The notes beneath the pieces are model-generated. The model was given only the letters and a program-made list of their open reading frames with translations. It was not told the origin of the DNA and did no database searches. From Phoronis australis (taxonomy: Eukaryota; Phoronida; Phoronidae), in the NCBI GenBank assembly GCA_002633005.1, contig NMRA01000251.1, forward strand, positions 473,649-537,648: a stretch of DNA of 64,000 bases, given 5' to 3'. This document shows positions 33,592 to 46,533 of the stretch, in pieces (positions within the stretch are counted from its first letter, which is position 1; every line of letters begins with the position of its first letter). The position numbers and the translations under genes are program-made.

Positions 33592-35007
33592 GAGGAACAA
33601 CATGACCGCCAGTCCTCCAAATCTGACTCACCACAAAACAGTACCTACGGGGATCAAATGGGACCGCCGCACCAGAAAATGGACCAACGCACCTAACAAC
33701 ATGACCACCCACCAAAAAAACAGGACCGCCAGGGACTGAAACCACAATAACAAACAGGCTAAGTTTTATTGCCAGTCAATTACTGTAGGCCTACACAGAT
33801 CATACAATGGGTCTTTATACATATGCATATGCAGGTCGTATGATGATTAAACCACCAAAATCTTTGGTGCGGAACAGGACACTTCGCTTTGTAAAACGCG
33901 GCGCTTTTGAGTTTTATTTCGCCAGGCTCTGCTGCGGTATGCGACTTAACAACTGAACGAAGGTCAACATTTAAAATTAATAAATCTAACCACAAATAAA
34001 CCACATTGCACGCTTTTGAGCTAAATAATTATAATTTTATCTACTACTTAAGTTTTAGAATAAAATGAAATTCATTTTCTCCAATTTGACGTTTTAGTCA
34101 AGTAAAACAAAAACGGACATTCTGGCTCTCGCGTGAAGCATCATCATTACTAGCCCTTGTGTAAAAAACTGATCAAGTAAAATCTTCACAGAATTAGATA
34201 AGTGTAATTAAAGACACTCTTCCTTGAGTAACTAAATTATTATCGGCGCTCGGGAAAAATTGTCGTTATTCTGCTGCTAAAATTGTGATGTGTTCCATTA
34301 GGTCGGCTTTCAATGGCTAGTTTCTTTTTTCCCTGATTCTTCAATCAGCTATTCTTCTCTTTTACGAGGTTGCATACATGGCACAACAAATTATCGAAAC
34401 AGGTTTTTTAGTTATTAGATTTTAGTATTTAATACGAGCAGACCGAATTTGAGAACAAATCATGCTGCGGCGGAGTTGTCATCATCTTACGAAAGATGTC
34501 GCAAAATCTTAGGAAATGGCGCGCTTCTTTGTTACAATTGGCAAAGAATTATGAAAGGAAATGATATTCATTAAATTGTTGTTCACTCAAATGGCCGCAA
34601 CCTGCAAGGTGAGTGCTAATTTACTCCTAGATTTTGCATGCGCCTACATGTTGATATAAGTTTTACGACAAGGCAACGAGCAGAACTACCCGGGCTGTGG
34701 AAAATTTCGGGGTCTAACTACTCTAACAGAGCTCAACACGGAGTGCTACCAAGCTGTATTTTGACGACAGTCTTTACACAGCTAGCTGATCAGTTACGTC
34801 ATAACCCGCAGTATCACACAAAGGCATTGATAACTACATTTTGTCTGGCGGTCATGTTCAGTCTCCGGCAGTCCTGTTTGTGGTGGGGCGGTCATGTTTT
34901 TAGGTGCGTCAGTCTCATTTTTTGGTGCGGCGGTCCCATTTGATCCCCGTAGGTCCTGTTTAGGGTGAGTCGGTCCGATTTGGAGGACTGGTTGTCATGT
35001 TTTTCTC
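33592..35007. mobile_element. 1.4 kb DNA element with ~145-bp phrase-repeat TIRs
   Basis: The left end (GAGGAACAACATGACCGCC) and inverted right end (GAGAAAAACATGACAACC) both continue into CAGTCCTCCAAATC, then GTACCTACGGGGATCAAATG-type sequence and repeated ACATGACCGCC / ACAGGACCGCC / ATGGGACCGCCGCACC phrases. The interior has no transposase-like ORF. It contains ATGGCCGCAACCTGCAAG directly followed by GTGAGTGC at 34591-34616. It is non-autonomous, related in architecture but not sequence to the elements at 8744 and 54110. Confidence 0.8.
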
Positions 35008-36249
35008 ACCCATATAAATAATAGCTCCCAGTTATAATAACAGTTGTCAACTTAATACAAGCCTGGAGATAATGACTTTGTTAACCCACACCATGAACCA
35101 TCAGCCAGCAACGAACATCCATATTATTCATAGCATTACATGACAACACCTGCGACCAACAAGCTACAGAAAAACAAATCCCCACAGTTTCATGCAAACT
35201 CAAGGTTTCTATCCGTGTGAGGATGGTCTCTAGACACCACAAATCCCGGTATTTTTCACAATTTTGTCATTGATGTGGGAAGGTTTTTTGGCAATTTTAC
35301 AAATGAAATGGGTAATCATCTTAAAATTTGGTTACTGATTTTTGGGTCATTTTTTCAAACTAAGCTATCTGTATCTAACTAACACAGATCTTACTCTCGA
35401 CTTATGGAGCATACTTTATCCAAAATCTCCACACAACCATCAACCAGAATACAGCTAGGCACTGAAATGGGGATATAATTTGATCAAACTAAAAATATCA
35501 ATAAGTAACTTCAGTTCCAAAAAGTTGAAAATACAAAAAGATTTGGTTTAGACCACTTACTAAACTCGCACTAGACGTTCAATGCATTAGCCAAACAGGC
35601 TAAAATTCTTCAGATATTACCGGGTATTAGCCAAACATTATGCTGTTTACCAATACCCCTTGAATGATAAAATGCGATGTTGCAGTGATCACATCTTTTG
35701 TTATAACACGCCAATGGTTTTTTTACAAGAACACGTAGCAGCGAGTCTGTTATCTTCAGCTGGAATGAGAGTACAAAACCAGGCAATTCTCCTTGTGGTA
35801 AACAAAAGTTGTTTTCGTAGCAAAAAACAATGACGTTCATGCACCACAGGCGGATCTCGGATGTTGCAATTACACTTATTAACAGAAATGTCGGCATCGT
35901 TTTTTCCCGCCATTTGTGGAAGGGTAGGCGTAACTACCTATAGCTGCCTATGTCTAGAAAGGCCAATTTACTGAGCCTCAATACCAAGAATGATTAGCCT
36001 GTTCTTCCCCACAACTAAAAAGTAATTCAGCCTGTCCAAAGAACAAATTGCATCAACGTTACTGTTGCACAAGAGGTCCCATTCAAAACTTGGTTGGTAC
36101 CATAACAGGGCATAACTTTGCAATGTATGCCTGAAAATGAATTTGCAATTAAATAAAAAAATCCTGTCGCCACTGGTGATTACAGAGCATGGCTTCATAA
36201 TTTTTTGAACGAATTATGAATTGATGTGATGTTAGCAGACAATAAAGTC

Positions 36250-39200
36250 AGGATGAATATCTTCTCAACAATATACAGAGCATGTGTAAGCCAAGGTTTA
36301 ACCAGTAGACTCAATGGCATGAGCATGGTATAAAATTTCAAAAGGTAGTTTTTATTTTCATAATTATGCAACCGCAGGCACCAACTACACTAACCACGGC
36401 ATTTTCAAATAAGGTTAGCACTTAAAGTTATAGATTCGTACCCCTGGAATTGGCAGCATTTTCTTGTGTCTAGGTCACTATGGGTGTCCAAAGACTCTTT
36501 GGAAAAGTCCACAAGCTATACCCAGCTTGATGCTTTAAAATAAAGGTGCTTTTAGCAGCTTGCAACCATTGCAGATTATTACTTAAAGTTTATTTGAGTT
36601 CGGACATAAATAACCAGGGCGCTTGGCAGAATGCAACTTGGTGTTGATTGGTCGATGTCTAAGTTTTGCATAATGATGCCTGAAATTCAGTTTTCTGGTG
36701 AATAATTAGCATTAAAATACAGACGAGTACTGAATAATATGACTTATTTTTGATTCGGTATCACAAGTATTGCATAATGATATAACTGCCACAGCAATAC
36801 TAGCGAGGTCTATGAGCCACTCGCGTAACAGCTTGTGTTTTCTGGTATCATGCTGAACTGTGCATATACTTAGATAGCTGTGTAGCCAATCTCATAATTA
36901 TTTTAGCTTGCCTCAATTTTTTTGGCAGCCAGTTAAAAGTTGTCAGCAATCCATCTCAACGCATGCAGACACAGGAACTAAGAACACAAGACTTCACTGT
37001 GAGGCAAGAATTTACCGTGTTGTCAAGAGCAGTTACCCTAGAAGCAGCACAGTTTTAATCACGTTGCCTGGTTACGAAATCACACTTTCCAAAGGAATAT
37101 TGTCAACAAATGGAACATTCATAGGCCGACTGGACACCATTGTTAAGTTGTGCGAAAAAATATTGATGCCATTCAGCAGTCAAAACACAAATATGTTACT
37201 GAAATTAAATTTTTATTGAAGAGCTATGAAGTGTTCGCCAAATTCGCAAATTGGCTTTGCTTTATCTTTGCCAATTCGACCCAGAATTCGCCAACGGGAG
37301 GAGATAGCGTGAGCCTCCACTGGTCCCAACTTGTTCTCTGGGCTTTGTAAGAACAAACACTACATTATTATACAAGATTATGCTCACTCTGTAAGAACAA
37401 ACAACTAAATTATTGTACGAGATCATGCTCAGTCTGCAGGAGACCATGCTCAGTGCACAAAATGACCGAGGCGACCACGCAAATTTTTAAGATGATGGAT
37501 TAAGTCAACATGGGACTTTCAAATCTTTCCAAACCCTGAAATCAGATGCAATCTGAGTAATGGGCAAGTTAGAACTAATTATATATGGGGCGTAAATGGC
37601 CTATATCAGAAAATACTATGATGGATGGATAGTTTACATGTGCTTAAACAAATGTGGTGAATATTAAAGGTATAGTTAAAATCTTCCAACTATGGCAAAC
37701 TACAGTAAAAATGTCAGAGTAAATAAATGCTTTTTCTTAAATAGCATGTCTGCATAAGTCTGCTTTAAGTTTCTTTATGGTGCTCTGTTAATAACTAGAG
37801 GGGTCATAATTACGTGATTTATTCTGCCATGGCCAACAATAAATGTTAAATTCATTAGTAAAATGTGAAAATAAATTTTGACTTTCGCTCCTTGAAGGAT
37901 TAAAAATGCTACAAGGTACAAATCAATTGCTTCAGTAAGCCAAGTAAAACGTTTTCTACAAAACAAGGACACAATGCAGACTAGACACGCCACATCACAT
38001 GATTAAATGTTTGCCTTGAGGTAAATATAAGCCTTTGTAGTCTTTTCACCAATACAATATTCACACATAGATTAAAATTACATCTTTACTTTTCATTGTA
38101 AGTTGCAACCCAAAACATGTGTTATAACCCGTTATTAATGCGTCAAACATGCAAACTGTTTAAGACGACTTTGATCGATTTCAAGGCAAAACTGTATCCG
38201 GTCATTCTCAGGCCTTTTGATTTTCTGTGCACTTATTTAGGTTTGAGTATCGATTTCTCTTTGATGTATCGGTCAATTCTCAAGAAATTGTGCACACTTA
38301 CTTAATGGTCTTAGATTTTTTTCAACGGAGATATCAGCCACCAAATAGCGAGAATTTAGACATTGTTAAAAAAGATTTTGATGGCTGATTATCTCTGTTG
38401 TTTAAGGGAAAATCAAAAAATCAATCTGAGAAACTACTTACTGGCATCTTGAGTCACCAAAGATAATAAAAAGTTACAAACTATTTAAGTACCCCATCCT
38501 TTTCTGATCATTTGTAAAAGGGATACAAGAGAGAAAAGTAGAAGTGTCACTTCTTTGATTCTATTGTGGTGAGACAACTTAAAGCGGCACTTCACCTTCT
38601 TGGCTTGCTGAAAATAAACCAGGCCATTTCTTCTGATGAAATAGGTCTCATAATATTTACCCTGATAAAATTCTCTTTCTGTTACCAACTGAATTCTCAG
38701 GCAATGGGTACATGTGCCATTTTCGACCTGCAAAGTGTTTTCTTGAGTCGCCAATGATTTCAATAAGATTCTATTCCTAATACCCATTCAATTCATAGCC
38801 AATGCGTTTATGCGCCTTTTTCCAACTCGAAAGCATTTTCTCAAGTCACTGATGGTTTCAATGTTGTTATTCATAATAGAAATAAAATCCTTTATGACAG
38901 CAAAAGTCCTAATTTGATTTTACTTTTTACCTAGCTAAACATGTTGAAGTATTCATTAAGGAAGTAAACGTGGGGAAGAAATACAAGACCAAATTGAGAT
39001 ACTCTGGAGTTTTGTAGCACTAGAATGCAGCATACAGCTTCAACGCAACAGTGACTCACAGCTGAGTACAGTAATTCTAGACCTGTTTAGCACTCAATAT
39101 GAAGGAAAGTGAACTTTTGATTTCTCAACATTCTCAACAAAAGTAAACAAAAAGTTGCTCCTTTTCAGCCCGGTTAGAACAGTAGAGACTATATTACAAC

Positions 39201-39730
39201 CAACTCTACCCCTAGGAAAAGATTACGGTATATGCAGTAAGGTAGTTAAACCTCGCAAAGTAGAAAATGACAAATTTGGCAGTTTTTGTCCCATATTACA
39301 GAAGCCAGTACTGAAGTAAGTATTGTGAGCCAAATTGATACAGTAGTGGTTCTTCAATTTAGAACACAGCACAGAAGAACTGTGAAAAATCATTTATCAA
39401 AATTTTCGTTAAAAGTGGAGGGAAAAATAATTTTGGCAATTATATTTGTTCGAATTTTCGAACACTCTAGCGTAAATGTGAAAACCAGACACTTATGTAA
39501 CAGTTACAAAGTGTGGGCTATTGGTACCATTGTTCACAGTCTATAGCAGAAATTGCACACTTTACGCAATTTTATAAACAGACTTGATGCCATATGAAAT
39601 GAAAGTTTCCACCAAAATTATACAAAGCAGAAATAATCATTCAATTGTTGTAGCTTTTAAATCAGCTTGCACTGCAACTGTTCCTGCCATTTTGGACAAG
39701 TCAATATTTCTCGCCAGTAGTCATTCAAGG
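36250..39730. other. Non-coding, no bounded element recognised
   Basis: AT-rich stretch in the presumed PRKD first intron or upstream region. Short ORFs (up to 103 codons, e.g. 36908-37219) show no recognisable domain or codon bias. A 2-3 unit imperfect repeat with TAAGAACAAACA and GATCATGCTCAGTCTG lies at about 37330-37460. Confidence 0.45.
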
Positions 39731-39735
39731 GCAGT

Positions 39736-39865
39736 CCCATGTATCTATCGTAATCCAAATGACACGAGATAGGCCATCTTGTGGATATCCCAATCCCATG
39801 TATCTATGGTAATCCAAATGACACGAGATAGGCCATCTTGTGGATATCCCAATCACATGTATAAT
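39736..39865. repeat. 59-bp tandem duplication
   Basis: Two nearly identical 59-bp units starting CCCATGTATCTAT (39736 and 39795), plus a short third start at 39854. Low divergence implies a recent duplication. Confidence 0.85.
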
Positions 39866-40199
39866 GTGCTTTATCATCAAACAAGTATTAAGTAATGACT
39901 CAGCCATGAAACCTTAGGTAGATTTCTCATCAGTGAAACTCTGGTCTATCAAAGCTCAATCACAACTCTTCTCACACTTTCAACTTCAACACTGTATAGC
40001 ATCACGTCACCTTTAGCATACAGGGTACTTTTCATATTGGCACTCTCTAGATTAATGAGAGCACAAATGTGACTTCCGATTGCTCTCAATTTGCTGGACA
40101 GAAATGCAATTATTACATAGTGGCTCATTAAGTTAAAAGCAGAGGAATAAATTCCACTGGAAGCCCCTCTCATTGTTTGATTAGTATATGTTCACTAAT

Positions 40200-42470
40200 T
40201 TATTTTAACTTTTTGACACTGTTTAGGATCAAAATTCTCACACTTCATCAGTTGCAGTCACTGACTTTGTTGGGGGAAAGACAGTGAGAAATATGTGTAA
40301 CGATGTCTTTCTTCATCCCCTAATATTTGAAAGGTGCGCTGTTTTCGTAAGGCATTGCTACATCCCACCGCACAGCAGTGGACATTAGCTGGCATTACAA
40401 CAGCAGGAAAGGTGTTAAAACATTGTTTTTTCCAGTTGGTTGAAACCTGTCAGCATTATATGGGATCTGAAGGTGGCGTTGAATGCCTGCCCGCACCACA
40501 GACCTGATCGATGTTTGGCGAGTTAGTGAATTTCAATATGGCTTGGCTCTTTCGATAGTCAGCTATTACTCACGTAGGACAGGGGCCAATTTCTCCCTTG
40601 GCAAGAAAGGTGCACAACTCCGCAGTTTAATCCCTCTAATTTCATGAGTTGCAATAGATGTCAGGTGCAGAAATTACTGGTTCCCACTGACCAAGACTGC
40701 TCACTTGCAGCGTTGACAGGAGAGCGATATTAACTTCAAAACAGGAAGACAAGGAAAATCAAAAGTGAGAATGCAGGTCAAATTAACATTTCAGGTCAAT
40801 AAAAACATAAGAGATGTGTATACCCTGTGTAATGTTACGGGTGATTGCATTTCATGCGGGCTAAACTGAGAGGATGATGGCTGAATTATGAAGTGCTACG
40901 AATAGCTCAGAAAATAGCCCCTAAAGCCAATAGTGATTTCCTCAATGAGCGAATGGCTTTCGTGCAGCCAGGTATGGAAAAGTCAAACAAGGTCAATTTT
41001 AGACTTGTTAGTAGCCTGCAGAAATCATGAAACTTGGAATGTATCCAAGCTGTCGGGAGGGGGGCTCCACTGTTGCTTTACCTGGTGCATACCTCTAGAG
41101 TGAATACATGAAACCCAAGTAGCACTCGGCCAGCCCAGAATGTTTGAGTTGTCCCAAGTGTTATCCAGAACCTGTTTCTATATGCAGAATGCCACATTAT
41201 GGTCTGTCTGCTAAACAGCCACATCATAAAGATGTCAGTGACCTGTAAGGGGGTTTGCAACCAGGTTTTTTGCCTGTTACAGCGGATACATAACTATTCT
41301 TATCTCAATTGAACATCTTGGTTGTTGTAGATTTCTAGGAGTTTCAGATTAGGAAACCAAGAGTAAAAGAGGTTAGAATTCCAGAACATCACAAATAAAT
41401 TACCAGTATGTTAAAATCACTAGTAACTTGTGGTCTAGAAAAGTACTACTTAAATGTGCCTTGCTATGGATGAGAAAAGTCAGTGGACATTTCCCTCTCC
41501 AATGACCATGGCCATTTCTCTCTCCAACGACGATTGCCATACCAATTTTATACTGCCCAAAAACTTCCTTCTGATCACTCCAAATTTGCACTTTTACCGA
41601 ATGTTGTATTTTGGTATTGTTTTAGTAAATGTCATTTACAAAACAGGTTTTAAATAGTACAGCTTTCTCGCAGCAGGTCCACCCAAAATAATCTCTGTAA
41701 GAGTGACCGACCAAGGAGTCCAGAACCCCTGGATATCTATGCATGCCAGGGTATATTTGATACACAATCCCAGTCCATGAAAAGGAATAGGTGGACTAAT
41801 TCATATTTACTATGTGGCCCCATCATTGCAACCCATGATAAAAATTCCCTAGGTCAACAACAAGACAGAATTTCTTCAAAGAATACACAAAAAGCATTAA
41901 TTCATTTTTACACTCAATGGCTACAATACAATAAGAAATGAAAGTGTTGTGACAATGCGATACTTGGTGAAATTGACTCTAGAAGGAAGTATGACAATGA
42001 AGGCAGCAATGTCTCTACTCATCCACACATAGCCTACCCTAGAACAACTTGCACTAGTGCAACTTAACCCACTTTTAAGTGGAACGTACACACAGACGCA
42101 CGCACGCACACACACACATCCGATAACTAGGATAAGGCCGAAGTTGTCACTCTGTGCGCAACAATGAACACCTAATGTGAATACCTCACGCAAAAAAACC
42201 TTTTGTATGTAGGTAACCCTAGCTGATAATTACTTCAGTTTGTCCAGGGTTTGTGGCCACACAGGAATTAGAAGTGGCGCAAGTTACCCTAGAACAAGTG
42301 GAGTAAGTTGTCACATGAGAGGCAAGATGCACTAGTTTAAATAGCGTCCACACAGCCTCCAAACCAGGTGACAACTCATTCCAGGAGTAACTTGATCTAG
42401 GGTGAGTCTGTGTGTGGGTGGCACTTAAGATGATATTTGCCACAACCCAATGTCAATGCAACATACTGCC
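40200..42470. other. Non-coding, no gene recognised
   Basis: No exon with family resemblance. A CA/CG-rich microsatellite patch (ACGCACGCACACACAC) lies near 42095-42118, and a CTTGGTGAAATTGAC word at about 41948 resembles the dispersed CTTGGCGAAATT repeat. Confidence 0.45.
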
Positions 42471-42677
42471 TAAAAAACCACAACATCGCTACTCTCGAGT
42501 TCCTAAAAGCCGTATCTATACGATTATTTATTTTAGACTCGTTTTCCGGTCTATACGAGGCTTATTCGGGCCTCTACGTTTGTTAACTTTCTAAGCTCCA
42601 CGATTATTTGGTTCAGCAATTTCACAATTTTTGTTTCATTGAATACAAATTTGTTATTCAAAAACTCTGCTGATGAC

Positions 42678-42741
42678 ACCGGGTATAGAACCTTGACTTT
42701 CAGATGAAGAGAATTCATGCTTAACCTCTAGACCACGAAAC
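42678..42741 (-). repeat. tRNA-like SINE head
   Basis: The minus strand reads TTTCGTGGTCTAGAGGTTAA (A box), then, after an anticodon-arm-sized interval, AAGGTTCTATACCCGG (B box). The A-box region resembles the start of tRNA-Glu/Asp-type sequences. Stem pairing is degenerate, so it is a SINE or pseudo-tRNA, not a functional gene. Confidence 0.6.
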
Positions 42742-43300
42742 ACTCAATTAAGAATTCGTAATTTAGAAGGGCTGTATACGACTCTGTGTCACACACGGAA
42801 GTCACGTGTCATACACATTAAAAGATTTTATTCGCTAAAATTTACAACTGTACGTTTAAGCCTTAAAATAATCGGACTCCCAAGCAAGGTTTACGCAGCA
42901 GACGTCTGTTGGATGGCCAGAATGTTATTTTGGACGGGTTTGACAGGACGGTCAGAATTACGAAAGAGGGGGCAAAATTTTAAAAAAGCTTGAAATGACG
43001 ACCACTTTCTCAATATTAACGGCTGGTCAGCCATCGCTCAAAGAAACAAACTATCAGTCATTTCAGATAGAAAAAAAATTACTGCACAAAAAGTGCTTTC
43101 TTAGCGCATTTTTCAATATTCCACGCGCCCCGTGACACAGAACGCTGTTACCGGCAACTCAACATACATATGAATAAAAATGCTTTCGACGAGTTTCTTT
43201 GGCCATTACAACGCTTGCGTTTCCGGGGGGAGTAATTCAGGGATTTTGCACAGCTAGTGTCATCTGTGGTGTCCGTCATGCGCATTCTACATACTTAGTC

Positions 43301-43450
43301 ATGTTGTCTGCCGTGCAAAGGCGTAAAGGACTCGAGAATTATTTTACAAACCGAGAGATGTTCCAGATGTCAGACATTAATTCAGATGCTGGTATGACAA
43401 ATAATCTAGCTACAGATACGGATCGTGGTGATAACACGGCCGGGAAATGA
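43301..43450 (+). CDS. Possible small exon or decayed transposase N-terminus (hypothetical)
   Basis: An open frame of 49 codons starting MLSAVQRRKGLENYFTNREM, then a Ser/Asp-rich tail, ending at TGA. The basic RRKGLENYF motif is reminiscent of the short N-terminal motif seen in some hAT-related proteins, but this is weak and no catalytic domain follows. It could equally be chance. Confidence 0.2.
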   Translation: MLSAVQRRKGLENYFTNREMFQMSDINSDAGMTNNLATDTDRGDNTAGK

Positions 43451-44223
43451 AGCACAAATATCCATGCAATAAATGGTGAACCTTTCAATCAAAGTACCGA
43501 CAAATTGCCCACAACATCGGACATCAGCATTTTTACACTTCGCTCCAAACTTGAGAATAGACTGTTTTTATGAACAGGAACAATGGATTTGTGACAATCT
43601 TGAAAATGGCATAGTTGCTAGCATATGACAATCCAGGCGATATCTTTATTGAAATTGTTTCTACTAGCTTTCCCGTCTCGTATGTTGATTAATTCTGCAA
43701 GAAATCTCAATTTCTGGTCATATAAAACTTTGGATGTACCAACTTTTTGACATCAAATTCTGACTGACATTACGAGGGTGTTGACTATGAACGTTGTGGA
43801 AGACATGAGATTGAGAGAAACAAAGGCTCGACTGTCAGGAACATGTAAGATAAAAATGCGACTCATTTTACCAAGGCAATTTATTGTCTTTATTCAGACT
43901 GTCGGCTTTGAGGTAGACAGGATGTTGCTGCTGAAATCTTTACTTCCGTGTTGTAGTTTTTGGACTTAGTTGACATTGGCATCGCTAGTATGAATGTCTC
44001 ATTCTTTTTTGAGTAAAATGATTCCACATACTGTTTGAAACACACCTGTATAGACTTCCATTTAAAGTTATTGAATAAACAAATGGTCTTTGTTTTATCA
44101 ATGACACTTTTATTCCACTTCACTGTACTATGTTATTACATGGGTGGATACACTACTGCAATAATTTAACTTTGGTAATGTTCAGTTTAAAGGTTTTTCT
44201 TTGAAACAGTTACTTAAAATGGT

Positions 44224-44650
44224 GGTAAGTCAGACGGAATTTGCTTCTTTGCACTATTATTTCCACCTACCATTACTAGATTTTACACAAATTTGTAATC
44301 AATGATATTATTCCTGTCTATACTATTTTTAATTTTCCACAAATTTGCTATCTGTACCATTATTCCCTAGAACTTGCTGTTTTACACTATTACTCCATTT
44401 TCTATCATTATTAGATTTTACTCAAATTCGTAATCAATATTGTAATTCTAGTCTATCCTATCTTTAAATTTCCACAAATTTGCCGTCTATACTATTACTC
44501 CATTCTACACTATTATTAAATTTTCCGCAACTTTCCGGTCTATACTATTTTTCTACTTTTCTAGTGGCAAAAATGCTGTGTCTATACTATTATTAGTCTC
44601 TACTATTATCAGAACTCATGAAAATATCCGGTCTACACTATTATTGCTGT
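44224..44650 (+). repeat. Degenerate tandem array of CTATACTATTATT phrases
   Basis: Imperfect units combine TCTATACTATTATT with AATTTTCCACAAATTTG over about 430 bp, with spacing varying between about 40 and 90 bp. Similar CCGGTCTATACGAGG phrases occur at about 42510-42600. The array runs directly into the duplicated segment at 44651. Confidence 0.6.
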
Positions 44651-45277
44651 CTCTACAACTATTCGGAACTGGAGATTACTGACACTACTAACAATGTTGT
44701 CAGAAAAAGCAAACAATACTTCTGGTGATATGCAAATAATGCCTGTGAATAGGTAAATACTGACAGGGTTGGTGACATGAAACCACCAACAACAACTGAC
44801 ACCAACAAGATCAAGGACAATGATGTCACTAACACCAACAACTACGCTGACAATGGCATCATCCCCATGGTCATCAAACACTGATGATCAAACATTGATG
44901 AAATTCTTTATTAAGAAACAAAAGCTTCTACAATGGGGTCACCAGCAAGAAAGTGAAGAATGATTAGAAAAGATTCATCAAAGGATGGCGTAGCTTTGGT
45001 TTCTGTAAACAAAGATTTGAACAATGTCTGTCACAGCATTGCCTAGGGTGCGATTTAAATAAACTACAACGAATCTCGAGGTAATGAGAAGTCACGTATT
45101 TTGTGCAAATTTCAAGTCAATCGAGATAATAATTTGGTATGTTATACAAACAATAAGGAAAGATCTAGAGTCTACTGACCCTGAGACAACTACTGCAAGC
45201 CAGCCATTGTACCAGCATCAGACCTTAAATTATGAGTAAACCTAGAATATCTTGAGAACAGTAAGCAGTAGTAAGTA
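44651..45277. repeat. Duplicated segment flanking N junction, copy 1
   Basis: Begins CTCTACAACTATTCGGAACT and is near-identical to 46534-47168, which begins with the same bases directly after the N at 46533. It diverges from copy 2 at 45278. This looks like overlapping ends of two allelic contigs. Confidence 0.85.
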
Positions 45278-46532
45278 CGGTAAAGTCGCGTGATTTTCGG
45301 ACGGCCCGCCATTTTCGACCAAGAATAAATATTTACGAAATGAGTTTTTCATAGTCCACGAAATTCGTACAAGGTCCAAAAACTGTTTTTCAAAGATCCT
45401 CGAATTTCGGACATTGTCATAAACATCAGAATTTTGTCCCGCGACTTTCGGACAAGGAAAATTTTAGATACGGTAATTTGGGATCGACGCAACTCCCGTG
45501 TCACTAAAGCGTTCAACAGATGATTACTACTGTATAAGGCTCGAGTCCGAGAATCGGTATAACGGGTTTGTAATTTTTACCTTGTCTTGACGATGTCACG
45601 ACCGTTACTCGATTGTCTTGCGTTTAGCTAGTGTTTGGCGCTTTAGCTATGAAAAGAATCACCGAGTTCCGCCTAACGAAAATTTCTGATGAAAATACAA
45701 ATAAGAAATACACCGAAGGCTGCAACTTTTCGTTGTAGCGTAACATGTGCTCTGGTTTAAATAGGCCGTGCTGTTCGACTCCCGACTGTGACATTGAACA
45801 TGCACGTCTGACATCAACTTGGGTGTTTACGAAACATTTTTATTTTAAAACGTCCTGGCCTTTGCAAATGCCCACCTATCGCCGGACAATAAGTTTTGCT
45901 GCCACTTACCTGCTTCCCGGCGAATGATTGAAATCTTCGTGCAGTCGTTCTGGGCTTGCTTAATAATTTTGAATGGGACAGTTAGCAAGGAATGAGCCAC
46001 CACTGACTAACATTCAGACGTGCTTCTGACAACGCAATTTTTGGGTTGAAACGAAAATTTTTCATTAAAAATCTGTTTGCAGTTCAAACGTCTTCTTGGT
46101 AGTGCTCATTCATGTAATGTGTTAAGCGGTGTAAGGTCCAGCACTCAGAACGGCGCGCTGGCGCAGTGCCGCACACGCATTTGCTACAGGGGCACTGCAT
46201 CCCTGCCTTAGTGTTGTGTAAGTGCCTGTACTATAACACATATCAAAAACTAATATACACCCACGTAACCACGCTTCACTACCCTTACAAATTCTCTATC
46301 TCTGATAATCATCACAGATGCAAGAATCTCGCTAAAGAAGCTAGTGTGATCGTGTGCTTCGCTTGCAATACTTGACCATACGTCTCGAAGTCTTCAGACT
46401 AGCGTGCTCGTGAGATTCTCACCCTTGCGGCCCTGGACGAAGACTAGGGTAGAGTTCAGTAGCTGTCTTGGGAATAGAAAAATCTAGCCAAAATCACGTT
46501 TTCAACTGAAAATACACAATATGTCACGTAAT
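45278..46532. mobile_element. Allele-specific insertion, truncated at contig end
   Basis: Sequence present after copy 1 but absent after copy 2, which continues instead with AAGAAGTACATCCC. It begins CGGTAAAGTCGCGTG and carries CG-containing phrases (GATTTTCGGAC, GCGACTTTCGGACAAGG) unlike the CpG-poor surroundings. It ends at the N, so its right border is unknown. ORFs are short (60 and 69 codons) and unrecognised. Confidence 0.5.
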
Positions 46533-46533
46533 N

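Noticed and set aside
35008-36249. Possible exons just right of the 33592-35007 element
   Set aside because: Several short minus-strand ORFs (for example 35610-35897) were examined; none resembles the expected PRKD first exon or another known family.
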